From Deltaproteobacteria bacterium (GTDB lineage: Bacteria; Myxococcota_A; Polyangia; JAAYKL01), in the NCBI GenBank assembly GCA_016935665.1, contig JAFGQN010000244.1, positions 1 to 64,000 of the forward strand: a stretch of DNA of 64,000 bases, read 5' to 3'. Shown piece by piece: positions 10,198 through 20,594 of this stretch. The translations under genes and the position numbers were made by a program. Under the pieces are notes generated by a model that worked only from the letters and a program-made list of their open reading frames with translations, did not search any database and had not been told where the DNA came from. The first letter of the stretch is position 1. Every line of letters starts with the position of its first letter.

Positions 10198-11124
10198 TTA
10201 TCTCGATGCCACGTTTGCTTTTCGAATATTGTGAACCAATTCTATGGCGGGTCTGGCGTGCTCAATACCAAAGCCGTTGCCGTTCAGAATTTCCTTATAT
10301 GACTGTGTATGCAATGAAGTAAACCCGTTTGAAAATTCGATTTCTTCCCCGTCGACCGTTATGGAGCGAAATGTGGTGGTTTGGCCGGGAAGAGCTTCAA
10401 ATGGGAGGGAGGCGAAATCCACGCTGAGGTGCCAGTCCACATCTGCGTGCGCCAGTTCCAGTTCGCCTTTCACCGTTAGCAAAGTCCGCTGTGTCACGCG
10501 CACCTGTTTCACTTCTCCAAACAGCCAGATGAGCATATCAAAAAAATGAATGCCAATATTGGTTACCAGCCCTCCCGAGCGCTCTTCGCGTCCTTTCCAT
10601 GAGAGTTGGTACCATGGTCCCCTACCGGTAATGTAACTGAGCGAGACTTTTTTCCGGGTCAAACCGGGGGTTTCCATGCGTGCTTTTTCCAGCGATGCCT
10701 TCAACTGAAGCAGTGATGGCAGGAGACGCAGCTGCATGATGGAGTAGACTTTTCCCCCCGTTTCTGACTCCACTTGCGAAAGCTGGTCCAGGTTCCAGGG
10801 GTTGATCACCAGCGGTTTTTCGCAGATGGCCGCGCAGCCGGATCGCAATGCCAGCCGCACGTGCGCATCGTGAAGATAATTGGGCGAACAAATTGACACG
10901 TAATGAATGCGAGTGTCATCCGGTCCATTTCGCAGTTTTTCGAGATGTCTGTCAAATCTCTCAATTTCAGGAAAATAGCGAACGTCCAGAAAATACTTAT
11001 CCAGGATCCCTACCGAATCAGCGGGATCGGCCACCGCCGCTAATCGGTTCCCTGTATCTTTAATGGCCTGCATATGGCGCGGCGCGATGTAACCAGCAGC
11101 GCCGATAAGTGCAAAGTTTTTCAT
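10198..11124 (-). CDS. Gfo/Idh/MocA family oxidoreductase (WbpB/WlbA-like, UDP-GlcNAcA 3-dehydrogenase)
   Basis: Start set at MKNFALIGAAGYIAPRHMQAIKDTGN; 'SICSPNYLHDAHVRLALRSGCAAICEKPLV' and 'GGLVTNIGIHFFDMLIWLFG'. Confidence 0.9.
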   Translation of the reverse strand: MKNFALIGAAGYIAPRHMQAIKDTGNRLAAVADPADSVGILDKYFLDVRYFPEIERFDRHLEKLRNGPDDTRIHYVSICSPNYLHDAHVRLALRSGCAAICEKPLVINPWNLDQLSQVESETGGKVYSIMQLRLLPSLLQLKASLEKARMETPGLTRKKVSLSYITGRGPWYQLSWKGREERSGGLVTNIGIHFFDMLIWLFGEVKQVRVTQRTLLTVKGELELAHADVDWHLSVDFASLPFEALPGQTTTFRSITVDGEEIEFSNGFTSLHTQSYKEILNGNGFGIEHARPAIELVHNIRKANVASR

Positions 11125-11132
11125 GGGTCGAC

Positions 11133-12257
11133 TTAACGCTCCCCCACACATATGGTGAGTGTCTGTATCACCCGTTGCTGTTCGTCGGGAGTAATAGTTG
11201 GGTTTATGGGCAACGCCAGGGCACATTGGGAAAGTTGTTCCGCTACGGGGAACGCTCCTGGCCTGTATCGAAGATATGACAGTGCCGGTTGCAGATGCAG
11301 CGGAGTGGGGTAGTACACTGCGCTGGATATGCTTTTTTCCGACAGCGCCTGTATCGCCATTTTCCTTTGGTGCGCCGGAACCTGAATCACGTACTGATTG
11401 TACACATGGCCTGGAAGATCTGTTGGGCAGGTTACATGTGATAACATAGCCAGCGACTGCGTGTAGCGCACCGCCACGTTTCTTCTGTATGTATTCCAGC
11501 CGTTTAGAAACGGGAGCTTCACTTCCAGAAAAGCGGCCTGCAGGGTATCCATCCGAAAATTTCCGCCAATCAACTGGTGATGGTAACGTCTGCTCGCACC
11601 ATGGCCCCGAAGCTGGCGGATTCGATGCGCAATCTGATCGTCCTGCGTCACCACGGCGCCGGCGTCTCCGGCAGCTCCCAGATTCTTTGCAGGAAAAAAA
11701 GAGAACACGCCCGCATCGCCCAGAACGCCAACATGCTGGTCGTTAAATTGCGCGCCCAATGCCTGGGCGGCATCTTCCACCACCCAGAGGTGATGACGTT
11801 TAGCAATTTTGCAAATGTGTTCCATATTTGCAGGAGCGCCAAACAGATGGACTGGAAGGATACCGACTGTATCTGCATCAATTTTCTGTTCAATCTGTGT
11901 GTGATCCAAAGCAAACGTCTCTGGTTCAATATCGACAAACACCGGAATGGCGCCAAGGCGCACAATGGCGCCGGTGGTTGCAAAAAACGAATACGGTGTT
12001 GTGATAATTTTGTCACCGGGTCTCACCCTCAGCGCCATCAGCGAGACGAGCAACGCATCTGACCCGGAGCTGACCCCCACGACGTTGCAGGCACCAATCC
12101 AATTGGCGAATGCCGCTTCAAATCCTGCAACAGCAGGGCCATTGATGTATTGACCCGAACGAAGCACTTTGAGCATGGCGTTTTCGAGCTCTGGTGACAG
12201 GGGCGCATGCAGTGCTTTAATATCTAACATGGGAATCATTGGCATGTCCATGTGCAT
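11133..12257 (-). CDS. DegT/DnrJ/EryC1/StrS aminotransferase (WbpE-like)
   Basis: '[16 protein letters not shown]', '[13 protein letters not shown]', '[18 protein letters not shown]' (PLP lysine) and '[18 protein letters not shown]'. Confidence 0.93.
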   Translation of the reverse strand: MHMDMPMIPMLDIKALHAPLSPELENAMLKVLRSGQYINGPAVAGFEAAFANWIGACNVVGVSSGSDALLVSLMALRVRPGDKIITTPYSFFATTGAIVRLGAIPVFVDIEPETFALDHTQIEQKIDADTVGILPVHLFGAPANMEHICKIAKRHHLWVVEDAAQALGAQFNDQHVGVLGDAGVFSFFPAKNLGAAGDAGAVVTQDDQIAHRIRQLRGHGASRRYHHQLIGGNFRMDTLQAAFLEVKLPFLNGWNTYRRNVAVRYTQSLAMLSHVTCPTDLPGHVYNQYVIQVPAHQRKMAIQALSEKSISSAVYYPTPLHLQPALSYLRYRPGAFPVAEQLSQCALALPINPTITPDEQQRVIQTLTICVGER

Positions 12258-12772
12258 ACATCACAGGTGCTGCCCTGTGTCAGCTTTTCGCCACAACGAC
12301 ACACCCAGGCTGTCAGCTGTGCAGGTACCCCCAGCATGAGCCCGTGTGGCGGCACATCTTTTGTAATCAGGGCACCGGCGCCGACGAAGGCGTATTCGCC
12401 AATGGTCGCTCCGCAAACGATGGTTGCGTTGGCGCCAACCGTTGCACCACGCTCAATGCGCGTCGGGCGGAAGTTCGCTTTCTGGTTGCGGTGCGCTCTG
12501 GGGTTTTTCACATTGGTAAATACCGCACCGGGCCCAATAAACACATCGTCTCCAATGCTGAGACCGTCATAAAGAGACACATTGTTTTGAATGCGAACGC
12601 CGTTGCCGATGACCACCTGACTCGCCACATATACATTTTGTCCAAGGACGCAGTTCTCACCAATGACACAGCCTTTCATCAGATGACAGAAATGCCAAAT
12701 GCGAGTGCCGCAGCCAATCTGTACTGGCGCATCCACCACAGTACTTTCATGAATAAAAGGGCTATTGGTCAT
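12236..12772 (-). CDS. Left-handed beta-helix acyltransferase (WbpD-like N-acetyltransferase)
   Basis: Hexapeptide repeats; '[26 protein letters not shown]...[36 protein letters not shown]' and C-terminal Cys pairs. Confidence 0.92.
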   Translation of the reverse strand: MTNSPFIHESTVVDAPVQIGCGTRIWHFCHLMKGCVIGENCVLGQNVYVASQVVIGNGVRIQNNVSLYDGLSIGDDVFIGPGAVFTNVKNPRAHRNQKANFRPTRIERGATVGANATIVCGATIGEYAFVGAGALITKDVPPHGLMLGVPAQLTAWVCRCGEKLTQGSTCDVCTWTCQ

Positions 12773-13532
12773 GAGTGATTACTTTGTCCATGACCCGTCG
12801 AAACAGCGCGTTGGCCACTTCGGTGCATTCGGGGGTGATTCCCGTAATGCGCAGGGCAGTGTTCCGGGTGAGTGGTTTCTCAGGGGGATGTTCTCCCTGC
12901 GTTCGGCAAAAAGCTACAAATACATGTTTACCTATGTGAACGCCTATTCTTTTTACAATTTCGTCAGTGAGCCGTTTTTCAAAGTCGTCTGAACGGTTGC
13001 TGCATTCGAATACCCAGAGCGTCATGGGACGCGGCGTGGCCAACAGGGAGTTCAATACAAGGGAGATGGCCTCTGCGTCGAATTTTTCGGCGTTGATATC
13101 TGGTGCGAAAACAGTGATTAGCTGACAGTTGGTCGAGGTGATCGCGTTGAGATCGTCACAAAGGGAAAGTCCGTGGAGCAACGCCTCATGGAGATTCTCC
13201 GACGATTGGGAGGAGAGGGGCTTTGGCCTTTCATCGAGGAGACGTTCAACCATTGAAAGGTCGCCGTCCACACCCACCGTGTGAAATCCTGCATTGGCGA
13301 ACAGCTGCGCCATGGATATGCCAGTGTTGTTGAGTCCCAGAATGCCAATTGTGGCATCTTTCAGATTTATGCGGCCAAGCAGGGTATCTTTGGCATCGGC
13401 CCCTGGATCAAACTCGCTGTCGGCGTAGGAAAGGGCTGTGTAATGCCCCTCTGTATATTTTCCGGGCGTGTACACCGACGATGTATATTCGCTTGTTGTG
13501 TATTTGCTGCGGGAATAGGGTTTGTTGGTCAT
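12762..13532 (-). CDS. Truncated UDP-GlcNAc/ManNAc 6-dehydrogenase (WbpA)-like Rossmann protein with N-terminal YTxxx repeats
   Basis: Start set at [13 protein letters not shown]. '[32 protein letters not shown]' and the final '[28 protein letters not shown]' align to the N-terminal domain of UDP-sugar dehydrogenases, then the ORF stops. It overlaps the wbpD-like start by 11 bp. Confidence 0.72.
   Translation of the reverse strand: MTNKPYSRSKYTTSEYTSSVYTPGKYTEGHYTALSYADSEFDPGADAKDTLLGRINLKDATIGILGLNNTGISMAQLFANAGFHTVGVDGDLSMVERLLDERPKPLSSQSSENLHEALLHGLSLCDDLNAITSTNCQLITVFAPDINAEKFDAEAISLVLNSLLATPRPMTLWVFECSNRSDDFEKRLTDEIVKRIGVHIGKHVFVAFCRTQGEHPPEKPLTRNTALRITGITPECTEVANALFRRVMDKVITHDQ
13413..13517 (-). 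repeat. Seven tandem pentapeptide (15-nt) repeats Y-T-x-x-x
   Basis: [35 protein letters not shown] read directly from the ORF. Confidence 0.9.
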
Positions 13533-13936
13533 GATACTACTCTGGCGCCGGACAGGCTCCGCCCCTTTGGGTTCCACGATGGGGACCCAATATTGACCGG
13601 CAGCGAGTGGCGTACATCTCCATAAAATTTGAGACGTTCTGGAATTCGCTTTTGAATTCAATTGGATATATAGCTCAAGTGTGCAGGTATTGCCACTTTC
13701 CGAACGTTGAAGGCAAAGACCTGTTCACTGCCGTTTTTCAATTAAAAAAAAACGCATTTCCCTCCTGGGTTGTGATAGCTTTTCAGGAATAGAGTGCACT
13801 GATGTTCGGACATCGAAGCAGAAGGGGCAACTGGCAGAAAATCTGTTTTGCTTTGTGGGTAAAAAAAACACTGGTCGCTACCAGTGGCGGCTTAATCGAT
13901 TTCAATTTTATAAATCGATTCCTATGGAGATTGCAC

Positions 13937-15211
13937 ATGAATAACATCCTTTTCTATCGTTTGATGCGTGCAGGCAACAGCAAAAGAGGACTGATTCTTT
14001 GTTGTTTTCTCTCGTTTGGGCTATTTGCTGCGTGTGATGGGGGGGACAACCAGAAAAGCGCTGAATATGCAGACAGTGCCGATGCTGATAGTGACAGTGA
14101 CAGCGATGGTGATAGTGATGGGGACGGCGATTCGGATTCGGATGGTGACGCCGATACTGATGGGGACACCGATGGTGACAGTGATAGCGATGGAGATAAT
14201 GATGGGGACAGCGATTCGAATTCGGATGGAGACGCCGATAGCGATGGGGATACGACGTCTGAATCAGAAAAAGACACCGAAACGGATAACGGTTCGAGCA
14301 GTGGGGATACAGATACTGAATCCGATGACGATAGTAATTCCGATACTGGCTTTTTGGATGCGGATTGTGACAATTTGCTGCCGCTGCCCAGGGAGGCTGT
14401 TAAAATAGACCACTTTGTCGCTTCGGAAGATTTTGTGTTCGATAAAGAGGGTTACATTCTCCAGGCCGGTGTGGAAAACGGCGCGATTGCGAAGACGACA
14501 TACGACGGCGAATCAACGACACTGGCCGCTATCAGTATCGAGTGGCCGCAGGGCACGCGCCTGTTGCCGGAAGGTGATCTTATCGTGACCAATGCGTTCA
14601 ACAATGAACTGGTGCGGATTTATCCCAATGGCGCTTTTGAGGCATTTGCACAGGGACTTCCCAGTCCCAATGGTCTGGCTGTGAACATGGACGGCATTAT
14701 TTATGCGGCCAGCGCAGAGGGACGCATTTACCGTGTAGATCCTGAGGAGAATACCTATGAGCCGCTTTTGTCAATGGATGGCGTGTCTTTTGACGGTATT
14801 ACCTTCAGCCCGGACTATAAAACCCTGTATTTCAACGAAGAAATGGGAAGCATTCATAGGGCGCCGGTGAAAGCGGATGGAACTCTTGGCGAACCCGAAC
14901 TGTTCACCACTTTTGACGTGACGACGGAGATGAAGGGGCTGCTTGACGGCATGACTACAGATATTTGCGGCAACCTGTATGCCGTGGTGATGTCTGGAGT
15001 GATTTTGCGCATTACTCCGGATGGCGAAGTAGAGGAAGTCGTCCGTCTGGGACGGAGTGATGGACGCGGGGGGGATGAAATGATTCCCGCAGTGAATTTC
15101 GGTTCGGGAGTTGGCGGCTGGAAGGCAGATCATCTCTACATAATGAGTTTTTTAGGTGGGATATATGAGGTGGATATGGGGGTTGTCGGGAAGCCCGAAC
15201 CGCATTTATAG
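13937..15211 (+). CDS. Lipoprotein with Asp/Ser/Gly-rich repeat linker and SMP-30/gluconolactonase-like beta-propeller
   Basis: Start MNNILFYR...; lipobox LFAAC; DSDSDGDSDG tract; 'PQGTRLLPEGDLIVTN', 'PSPNGLAVNMDGIIYAAS', 'FDGITFSPDYKTLYFNE'. Confidence 0.82.
   Translation: MNNILFYRLMRAGNSKRGLILCCFLSFGLFAACDGGDNQKSAEYADSADADSDSDSDGDSDGDGDSDSDGDADTDGDTDGDSDSDGDNDGDSDSNSDGDADSDGDTTSESEKDTETDNGSSSGDTDTESDDDSNSDTGFLDADCDNLLPLPREAVKIDHFVASEDFVFDKEGYILQAGVENGAIAKTTYDGESTTLAAISIEWPQGTRLLPEGDLIVTNAFNNELVRIYPNGAFEAFAQGLPSPNGLAVNMDGIIYAASAEGRIYRVDPEENTYEPLLSMDGVSFDGITFSPDYKTLYFNEEMGSIHRAPVKADGTLGEPELFTTFDVTTEMKGLLDGMTTDICGNLYAVVMSGVILRITPDGEVEEVVRLGRSDGRGGDEMIPAVNFGSGVGGWKADHLYIMSFLGGIYEVDMGVVGKPEPHL
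14080..14350 (+). repeat. Low-complexity GAY-AGY/GGN hexanucleotide-like repeat encoding (DS/DG)n
   Basis: gatagtgacagtgacagcgatggtgatagtgatggggacggcg... encodes DSDSDSDGDSDGDGDSDSDGDADTDGD... Confidence 0.9.
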
Positions 15212-15217
15212 TTGGAA

Positions 15218-17344
15218 TTACCCGCCTGCCTTTGACCGCATTTCTTTTTGCAATTGCTTTGAAATCCCCGCAATCCGGCTTGAAAATATGCGTCTCATGT
15301 CGGGTGACATGGTGTGTCCTCCAAAACGCTCCGCCAGATAGGCATCACTGAATTCCTGTAAAAAAGTTGCAATCAACGGATGTTGTTGCGCCATTTGCTC
15401 CAGGAATTGCTTTGGCGTCTTTGAAGCGGGCCGCGGTGCGGAAATTCGGCCAAGTTCGGTTTCCAGTTTCAGATAGAGAGCGGTTGCAGATGACCGGGGT
15501 GGACCCGACTGTCGGCGGAATTGCCGCCAGACAGCGCCCAGTTGTTTTCGCTTGAATATGACGAATATGCTGAAGATGACCAGTATGAGAGTGGCCAGAA
15601 CGGTTTGGGAGATAGAAAAGCGTGGTCTGTGAAATCGCTGCCCTTTGTTCGGCAAAAGCACCTGGGACAGCAGGTTCTGCTGGGTGGTCTCGTTATAATC
15701 AATCACGTACTGATGCCATTTCATTTCCAGTGTATCCATGAATTGCCTGAGATAAGGTGGCTTTTCTGCCAGGACCACGCTGTTTCCATTGGTTTGGACT
15801 GGAGTTGCATCCACGGTGTGCCAGCGTCCGTTGTAATATATTTCCGTCCATGCGTGGGCCATGGAGGCATCCACCGTGTAGTATTCGCCAATATCGTTCC
15901 ATTTGGCTCCCTGAAAACCGGTAACAAATCGTGCAGGAATATTGAGTGTTCGAAACATCAATGTGGCGGCGGTGGCAAAGTGTTCGCAGGTGCCTTTTCG
16001 ATAGCTGAAAAGGAAACGGTGCAGGACGTCTGATTCGCTGGACGATGCGCGTGCCAGCGCGGAAACGGTTTTGGCATATCCAAACTGCTGTTGAAACGTC
16101 ACCACAATTCTATTCACCTGGGTTTGTACAGATGGACTCCCGCGTGTCCATTCCTCTGCAAGACGACGGATTCGCTCGTGGTGTTCAGGCAATTGCAGAT
16201 ACACCCGGAAATTTTCAATGGGCCAGTTTGGTAGGGGGCTCCCGCTGATGTTGGCAGTGTAGCGAATACCCACCTTGCGCGGGTCATTGTACTTCAGCAC
16301 GCCATTCGCGTTGATACGCAGGGCGTTGAAACGCGTCCGACCTCTCCTTAGCTGCGCTTCCATTTGTACACTGTCTGCGCCCACCGGTATGAATAGAAAC
16401 GGGGGATCGGTGGATTTTTGCATGATCTGGTAGGACGCTGTTGCTTTTTGGGGATGAACAAAAAATGAATATCTGCCGTTTCGCGATGTAAAGTAGTGAA
16501 ATCCGCGGTCGCCTTTGTGATGCTGCCACTTGCCATCTCGGTAAGTATCGAAAACGGCTCCACGAAATTTTAAATTGAGAGAACGGCCGGGTTTGTCGCT
16601 GGTGTATTTGGGCCATAACCGCATGTAAATGTTGTTGTTTTCGATGGTCTCAGACAAATCGCCGATTTGTACTTCATCAGTGAATCCCGGCATTGGATTG
16701 CCAATTAATCCGCCACCACCAATACCAAATCCCCACCTTGGAATGCTGAGGAACAGCAGGCTGATCACTGCCAGCAGCGATACAGTGCCCAGCAGAGGAA
16801 TCGCGGGCAAACGCTTTTGCACGATTTTGGTGGACTGGAGCAGGCGCTGTCGGGTGTAGGAATTGGCTTTGGTAAATCGGACTTCCATTTCCTTGCGCAA
16901 TTGAGTGAGGAACATGGCGAAAGGTGCAAGCACCACGAAACCCGCGAAGAAAAATCCATATGACAACTGGTAGCTGGTCACCGTGGATGCGATTTGCGCC
17001 ACGAAAGACAGAAGTACAATTTGCTGGAAATCACCAAATTCGCTGCGCATGCAGAGTTTTACTGCCAAAAGCAGAGTGGCGAATTCGATGGTGGCCACGG
17101 CCAGATGCATCCCGGCGCCAACGCGAATTACCTGGATGACAAATAAGGTGGCCACCGTAAATGTGGCGACGGTGCGGAAAACCGGTTTTTTCATCCAGCG
17201 TTCCGGCAACCCCAAACCCACTATCCACATCAGGCCGACTACCGGGCCCAGATATATGCCGGTTTCACCGCTTAAAATCAACGGCAGCACCGCGATGGCG
17301 GCGAGACTGAAAAGCACTGATTTATGAACCAGCGCAAAGTTCAT
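15218..17344 (-). CDS. TgpA-like transglutaminase membrane protein (DUF3488 + transglutaminase + DUF4129)
   Basis: N-terminal TM bundle; 'FLFSYRKGTCEHFATAATLMFRTLNIPARFVTGFQG', 'VDASMAHAWTEIYYNGRWHTVDATP'; C-terminal 'KTPKQFLEQMAQQHP'. Confidence 0.92.
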   Translation of the reverse strand: MNFALVHKSVLFSLAAIAVLPLILSGETGIYLGPVVGLMWIVGLGLPERWMKKPVFRTVATFTVATLFVIQVIRVGAGMHLAVATIEFATLLLAVKLCMRSEFGDFQQIVLLSFVAQIASTVTSYQLSYGFFFAGFVVLAPFAMFLTQLRKEMEVRFTKANSYTRQRLLQSTKIVQKRLPAIPLLGTVSLLAVISLLFLSIPRWGFGIGGGGLIGNPMPGFTDEVQIGDLSETIENNNIYMRLWPKYTSDKPGRSLNLKFRGAVFDTYRDGKWQHHKGDRGFHYFTSRNGRYSFFVHPQKATASYQIMQKSTDPPFLFIPVGADSVQMEAQLRRGRTRFNALRINANGVLKYNDPRKVGIRYTANISGSPLPNWPIENFRVYLQLPEHHERIRRLAEEWTRGSPSVQTQVNRIVVTFQQQFGYAKTVSALARASSSESDVLHRFLFSYRKGTCEHFATAATLMFRTLNIPARFVTGFQGAKWNDIGEYYTVDASMAHAWTEIYYNGRWHTVDATPVQTNGNSVVLAEKPPYLRQFMDTLEMKWHQYVIDYNETTQQNLLSQVLLPNKGQRFHRPRFSISQTVLATLILVIFSIFVIFKRKQLGAVWRQFRRQSGPPRSSATALYLKLETELGRISAPRPASKTPKQFLEQMAQQHPLIATFLQEFSDAYLAERFGGHTMSPDMRRIFSSRIAGISKQLQKEMRSKAGG

Positions 17345-18447
17345 GGGGCAACCCTTCTATTTTCGGATGTCGATTCAGTGGTTGCGCCAGTTGTGGAAGC
17401 GGACGCAGTTTCGACATCCGTCGGTTGCAAAGAGACAGGATATTTTAAAAATACTTTCGCTGTGGCGGAATTGACAATGAGTGCGCCAAACGGAATATTT
17501 TCCGCCGGCGGCGATGGCATGTCGGTTTTCATCAGGGCCAGGTGATCCAGCAGAGGGGCGGCGGTTTCCTGGCGACTATGGATAATATGATTTCGGGATG
17601 TGCTGAGACTGACCGGAATGTTCCGGCGGTGGAGTTCATCGGTGAGAGATGCCGTTACCCGGATGAGCATTTCCTTTTCCCTGCCAGTGTCAGAAGCACC
17701 CAGCAAAAGCACAATATGCGCTTTGCGATCGCTGCGCGCCTGTGTTTCCATCAGAATAAGGCGGTTTTGTCGCGCGCTGGCTTTCCAGGATATTCGCCTC
17801 GCATCCTCTCCCTGTTGAAATTCCTTCAATTGCCAGAATTCGTCGCCTGCACCCTTAAATGAAATGGGAACGGTACCTTCCTGAACGGGGGAAAAATGCC
17901 TCGGCAGATGTACTGGCTCTTTAGCGGGCCATACAATTATTTCATGGCTTAAAGGGATTAGTTTGGCACGTTCGGTCAGTCCGAACGGGAACGCGGTGGA
18001 CAACAGGATACCGTCGAAATGGCTTCTTCCCCGCAGGAAGAGCTCACATTGGTATTCGATATGGCGCGCTTCCAGTGGTCCCGCTTTCAAAAAATGGCCA
18101 CTGCGTTTAAAACGTTCCCCATCTATTACATCGCGAAGTTGGATTCCGAAGATGGGCAGTCGCTTGTTTTCGTTGGTGATGTGCAACGTCACTGGAAACA
18201 ATGCGCCCGCCACGGCACGGTGCGGTGCGGTTCGCCTCAGAGACACATTTTTTAAATTGAATTCCGCCAAAAATAGTTGCACCAGAAATAGACAGATTTT
18301 AAGTGAGAGAACCAGATACAGTAGATTATTTCCGGTGTTGAACGCCGCCATGCCCACCCCCAGCAGTAACAGCAGGAACCATTTGCCTTCCCGGGTGATG
18401 CGGAACTTTCGGGTGGGCTTGCCGCGTTGCCTGCGCTGCTGAAACAT
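17341..18447 (-). CDS. DUF58 domain-containing protein
   Basis: Two N-terminal TM segments and 'GAGDEFWQLKEFQQGEDARRISWKASARQNRLILMETQARSDRKAHIVL'. Confidence 0.93.
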   Translation of the reverse strand: MFQQRRQRGKPTRKFRITREGKWFLLLLLGVGMAAFNTGNNLLYLVLSLKICLFLVQLFLAEFNLKNVSLRRTAPHRAVAGALFPVTLHITNENKRLPIFGIQLRDVIDGERFKRSGHFLKAGPLEARHIEYQCELFLRGRSHFDGILLSTAFPFGLTERAKLIPLSHEIIVWPAKEPVHLPRHFSPVQEGTVPISFKGAGDEFWQLKEFQQGEDARRISWKASARQNRLILMETQARSDRKAHIVLLLGASDTGREKEMLIRVTASLTDELHRRNIPVSLSTSRNHIIHSRQETAAPLLDHLALMKTDMPSPPAENIPFGALIVNSATAKVFLKYPVSLQPTDVETASASTTGATTESTSENRRVAP

Positions 18448-18457
18448 TGGTTTCTCC

Positions 18458-19396
18458 CTAAATCGGCGCTTTGCTCGACTGGAGAATCTGTTTTAGCAGC
18501 CCTTTTGCCGATTGCATTTGTTCTCCACTGTATATGCCATCACTGCGTCCCGACAGTCGATGCGCCAGAACTGGTACAGTCAATTTCTGAATATCGTCCG
18601 AAAGTACATAATCTCTCCCCTGAATACGTGCAAAGGCTTTGGCGCATTTGTAAAGGGCAATACTGCCGCGGGGACTGGAACCCGAGTTTGGTGACGACAT
18701 GCTTCGGGTTTTAGCCACGATAGTCATCAGATATTCCAGTACCGAATCGTCCATGTGCGTTTGCTCGATTTCGTCTTTTAGCGCGTTCAACTCAGATGTG
18801 GACACCGCCGCAGTGACGGATTCCGGATGCAGGTTTCCACCAGCGCGAACCAGTTGTTTTTCCACGTCCGGCGGCGCATAGCCCAGATGAATACGCATGG
18901 TAAATCGGTCCAGCTGGCTTTCGGGCAAGGGGTAGGTGCCAAAACTGTCGCTGGCGTTCTGGGTGGCGATGACCATGAAAGGGGCCGGCAGTTGGTATGC
19001 CTGACCTTCCTGTGACACCTGTCTCTCGCTCATGGCTTCCAGCAGTGCCGACTGGGTTTTGGGAGAGGCGCGATTGATTTCATCGGCCAACACCACGTTG
19101 GCAAATACCGGACCTTTTTGAAATTCGAAGGTATCCTTCTCCCCTTTCCAGATGGAAATACCGAGAATGTCTGCGGGCAGTAGATCTGATGTAAACTGTA
19201 TTCTGGAAAAACTGCCACCGAATGCGGCTGCCATGGCTTTGGCCAGTGTGGTTTTTCCAACCCCAGGGGTATCTTCGATGAGCAGATGGCCTTCAGATAA
19301 AAACGTGCACACTGCGAATTCAACCGCATTGCGATTTCCCATATATGCTTTTTCAATGGTTTGAATGATTCTGGTGATGGCGGATGTTGCGCTCAT
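18458..19396 (-). CDS. MoxR family AAA+ ATPase
   Basis: Start set at MSATSAITRI; 'GHLLIEDTPGVGKTTLAKAMAAAFGGSFSRIQFTSDLLPADILG', 'GPVFANVVLADEINRASPKTQSALLEAMSERQV', 'IATQNASDSFGTYPLPESQLDRF'. Confidence 0.96.
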   Translation of the reverse strand: MSATSAITRIIQTIEKAYMGNRNAVEFAVCTFLSEGHLLIEDTPGVGKTTLAKAMAAAFGGSFSRIQFTSDLLPADILGISIWKGEKDTFEFQKGPVFANVVLADEINRASPKTQSALLEAMSERQVSQEGQAYQLPAPFMVIATQNASDSFGTYPLPESQLDRFTMRIHLGYAPPDVEKQLVRAGGNLHPESVTAAVSTSELNALKDEIEQTHMDDSVLEYLMTIVAKTRSMSSPNSGSSPRGSIALYKCAKAFARIQGRDYVLSDDIQKLTVPVLAHRLSGRSDGIYSGEQMQSAKGLLKQILQSSKAPI

Positions 19397-19625
19397 ACGA
19401 CCACTTTCTTTCGAGTCCAAACGGATAACAACTTCATTTCTGCGTGGGTCATGGGTATTGTGTAGCAGAAAAAACGCAGCACTGCACCCTGGCTGTTGCT
19501 TTAAACGCACTTTTTGGGCAAAACCAAACTGGCGGGTGTTCGGAAGTGTCGCGGTCCGTTTTACGCATCGTGCTTGCGTTCCGAGATTATCTGTGTTTTG
19601 TTTGGGGCGCTTCGGTCATTAGGCC

Positions 19626-20405
19626 GTGGTGAAAAACCATTTGGAACGGGGAATCCCATTGAAATTTATGAACATCATTTCATCAAACAGTCCAAAGGGT
19701 GTCGTTTCGGGACTATTGGTGATACTGATTCTGCTTTGCCGCGGTGACTTTCTTCACTGTGCAGAAAACTGGGGTGTTGGTGACGGAGACGCTCCGAAAA
19801 ACGGAACGGAATCCCCCAAATGGTACAGCGACACAATCGCCTGCTACAGGAATGTCGATGGATTTCGCGCATTGTTTACCCATGAATTTATTTCCCGTTT
19901 TGGCAAGCGGGGAGCTGCGGCGACGGGGGAAATCCAGGTGTCTCAGAATGGCTATTTTAGAATGGCCTACACATCGCCTTCGGCAAAACTGGTAGTGTAT
20001 AACGGAAAACGCATTCGCGCATGGGATGGTGAAACAGGCATGCACCTGGAGGATACAGGAAGCGATGACCTGCTGTTTACCAGTCTGATTGAACTTTTTG
20101 GTAAACCATTGATATCAATTAAAGAGGGTTTTGGGGTGCGACAACTGCGAAAAACGACAGCGACGGAGAAAGACGAGAATTCTTCCCTTGAAGTTGTTGA
20201 ACTCATTCCCCGTGAAACGGACCCGCTGATTCGGAAAATTGTGATCACTTTTGGGGATTGCCCTACCGTTCGTCGGATTATCCTGGTGGACCAGGCGGGA
20301 AATATGATTCGTTTAACGCTGGAACAGATTGAATTGGTCAAAACCTTCACCAAAGCGGATTTTCGATTCGACGTGTTCCCCGACAGCACAGTGATTCGTC
20401 CGTGA
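19626..20405 (+). CDS. LolA-like outer-membrane lipoprotein carrier family protein
   Basis: Signal-peptide-like N-terminus (alternative start 19668) and 'RALFTHEFISRFGKRGAAATGEIQVSQNGYFRMAYTSPSAKLVVYNGKRIRAWD'. Confidence 0.8.
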   Translation: MVKNHLERGIPLKFMNIISSNSPKGVVSGLLVILILLCRGDFLHCAENWGVGDGDAPKNGTESPKWYSDTIACYRNVDGFRALFTHEFISRFGKRGAAATGEIQVSQNGYFRMAYTSPSAKLVVYNGKRIRAWDGETGMHLEDTGSDDLLFTSLIELFGKPLISIKEGFGVRQLRKTTATEKDENSSLEVVELIPRETDPLIRKIVITFGDCPTVRRIILVDQAGNMIRLTLEQIELVKTFTKADFRFDVFPDSTVIRP

Positions 20406-20594
20406 TGACCTGTCAGATAAGCGGGATAAATGTTTGAATGTTGAAATTCCAGATATAATTTGTTTGCACGGGCGAACGGATTGATTATACATTTGTTCAG
20501 ATGTAATTTGTCCATCCCGCGAACAGGGGCGTTTCCAGATAGTCTCGAAAATGCGGCGCATGGGGGAAACGTATCAGTAATTGAGGGAGTGTGA

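Noticed and set aside
13954-14373. 139 aa minus-strand Ser-rich ORF ('LSPSLSPSLSLSPSVSPSVSASP')
   Set aside because: Pure antisense translation of the DSDG repeat.
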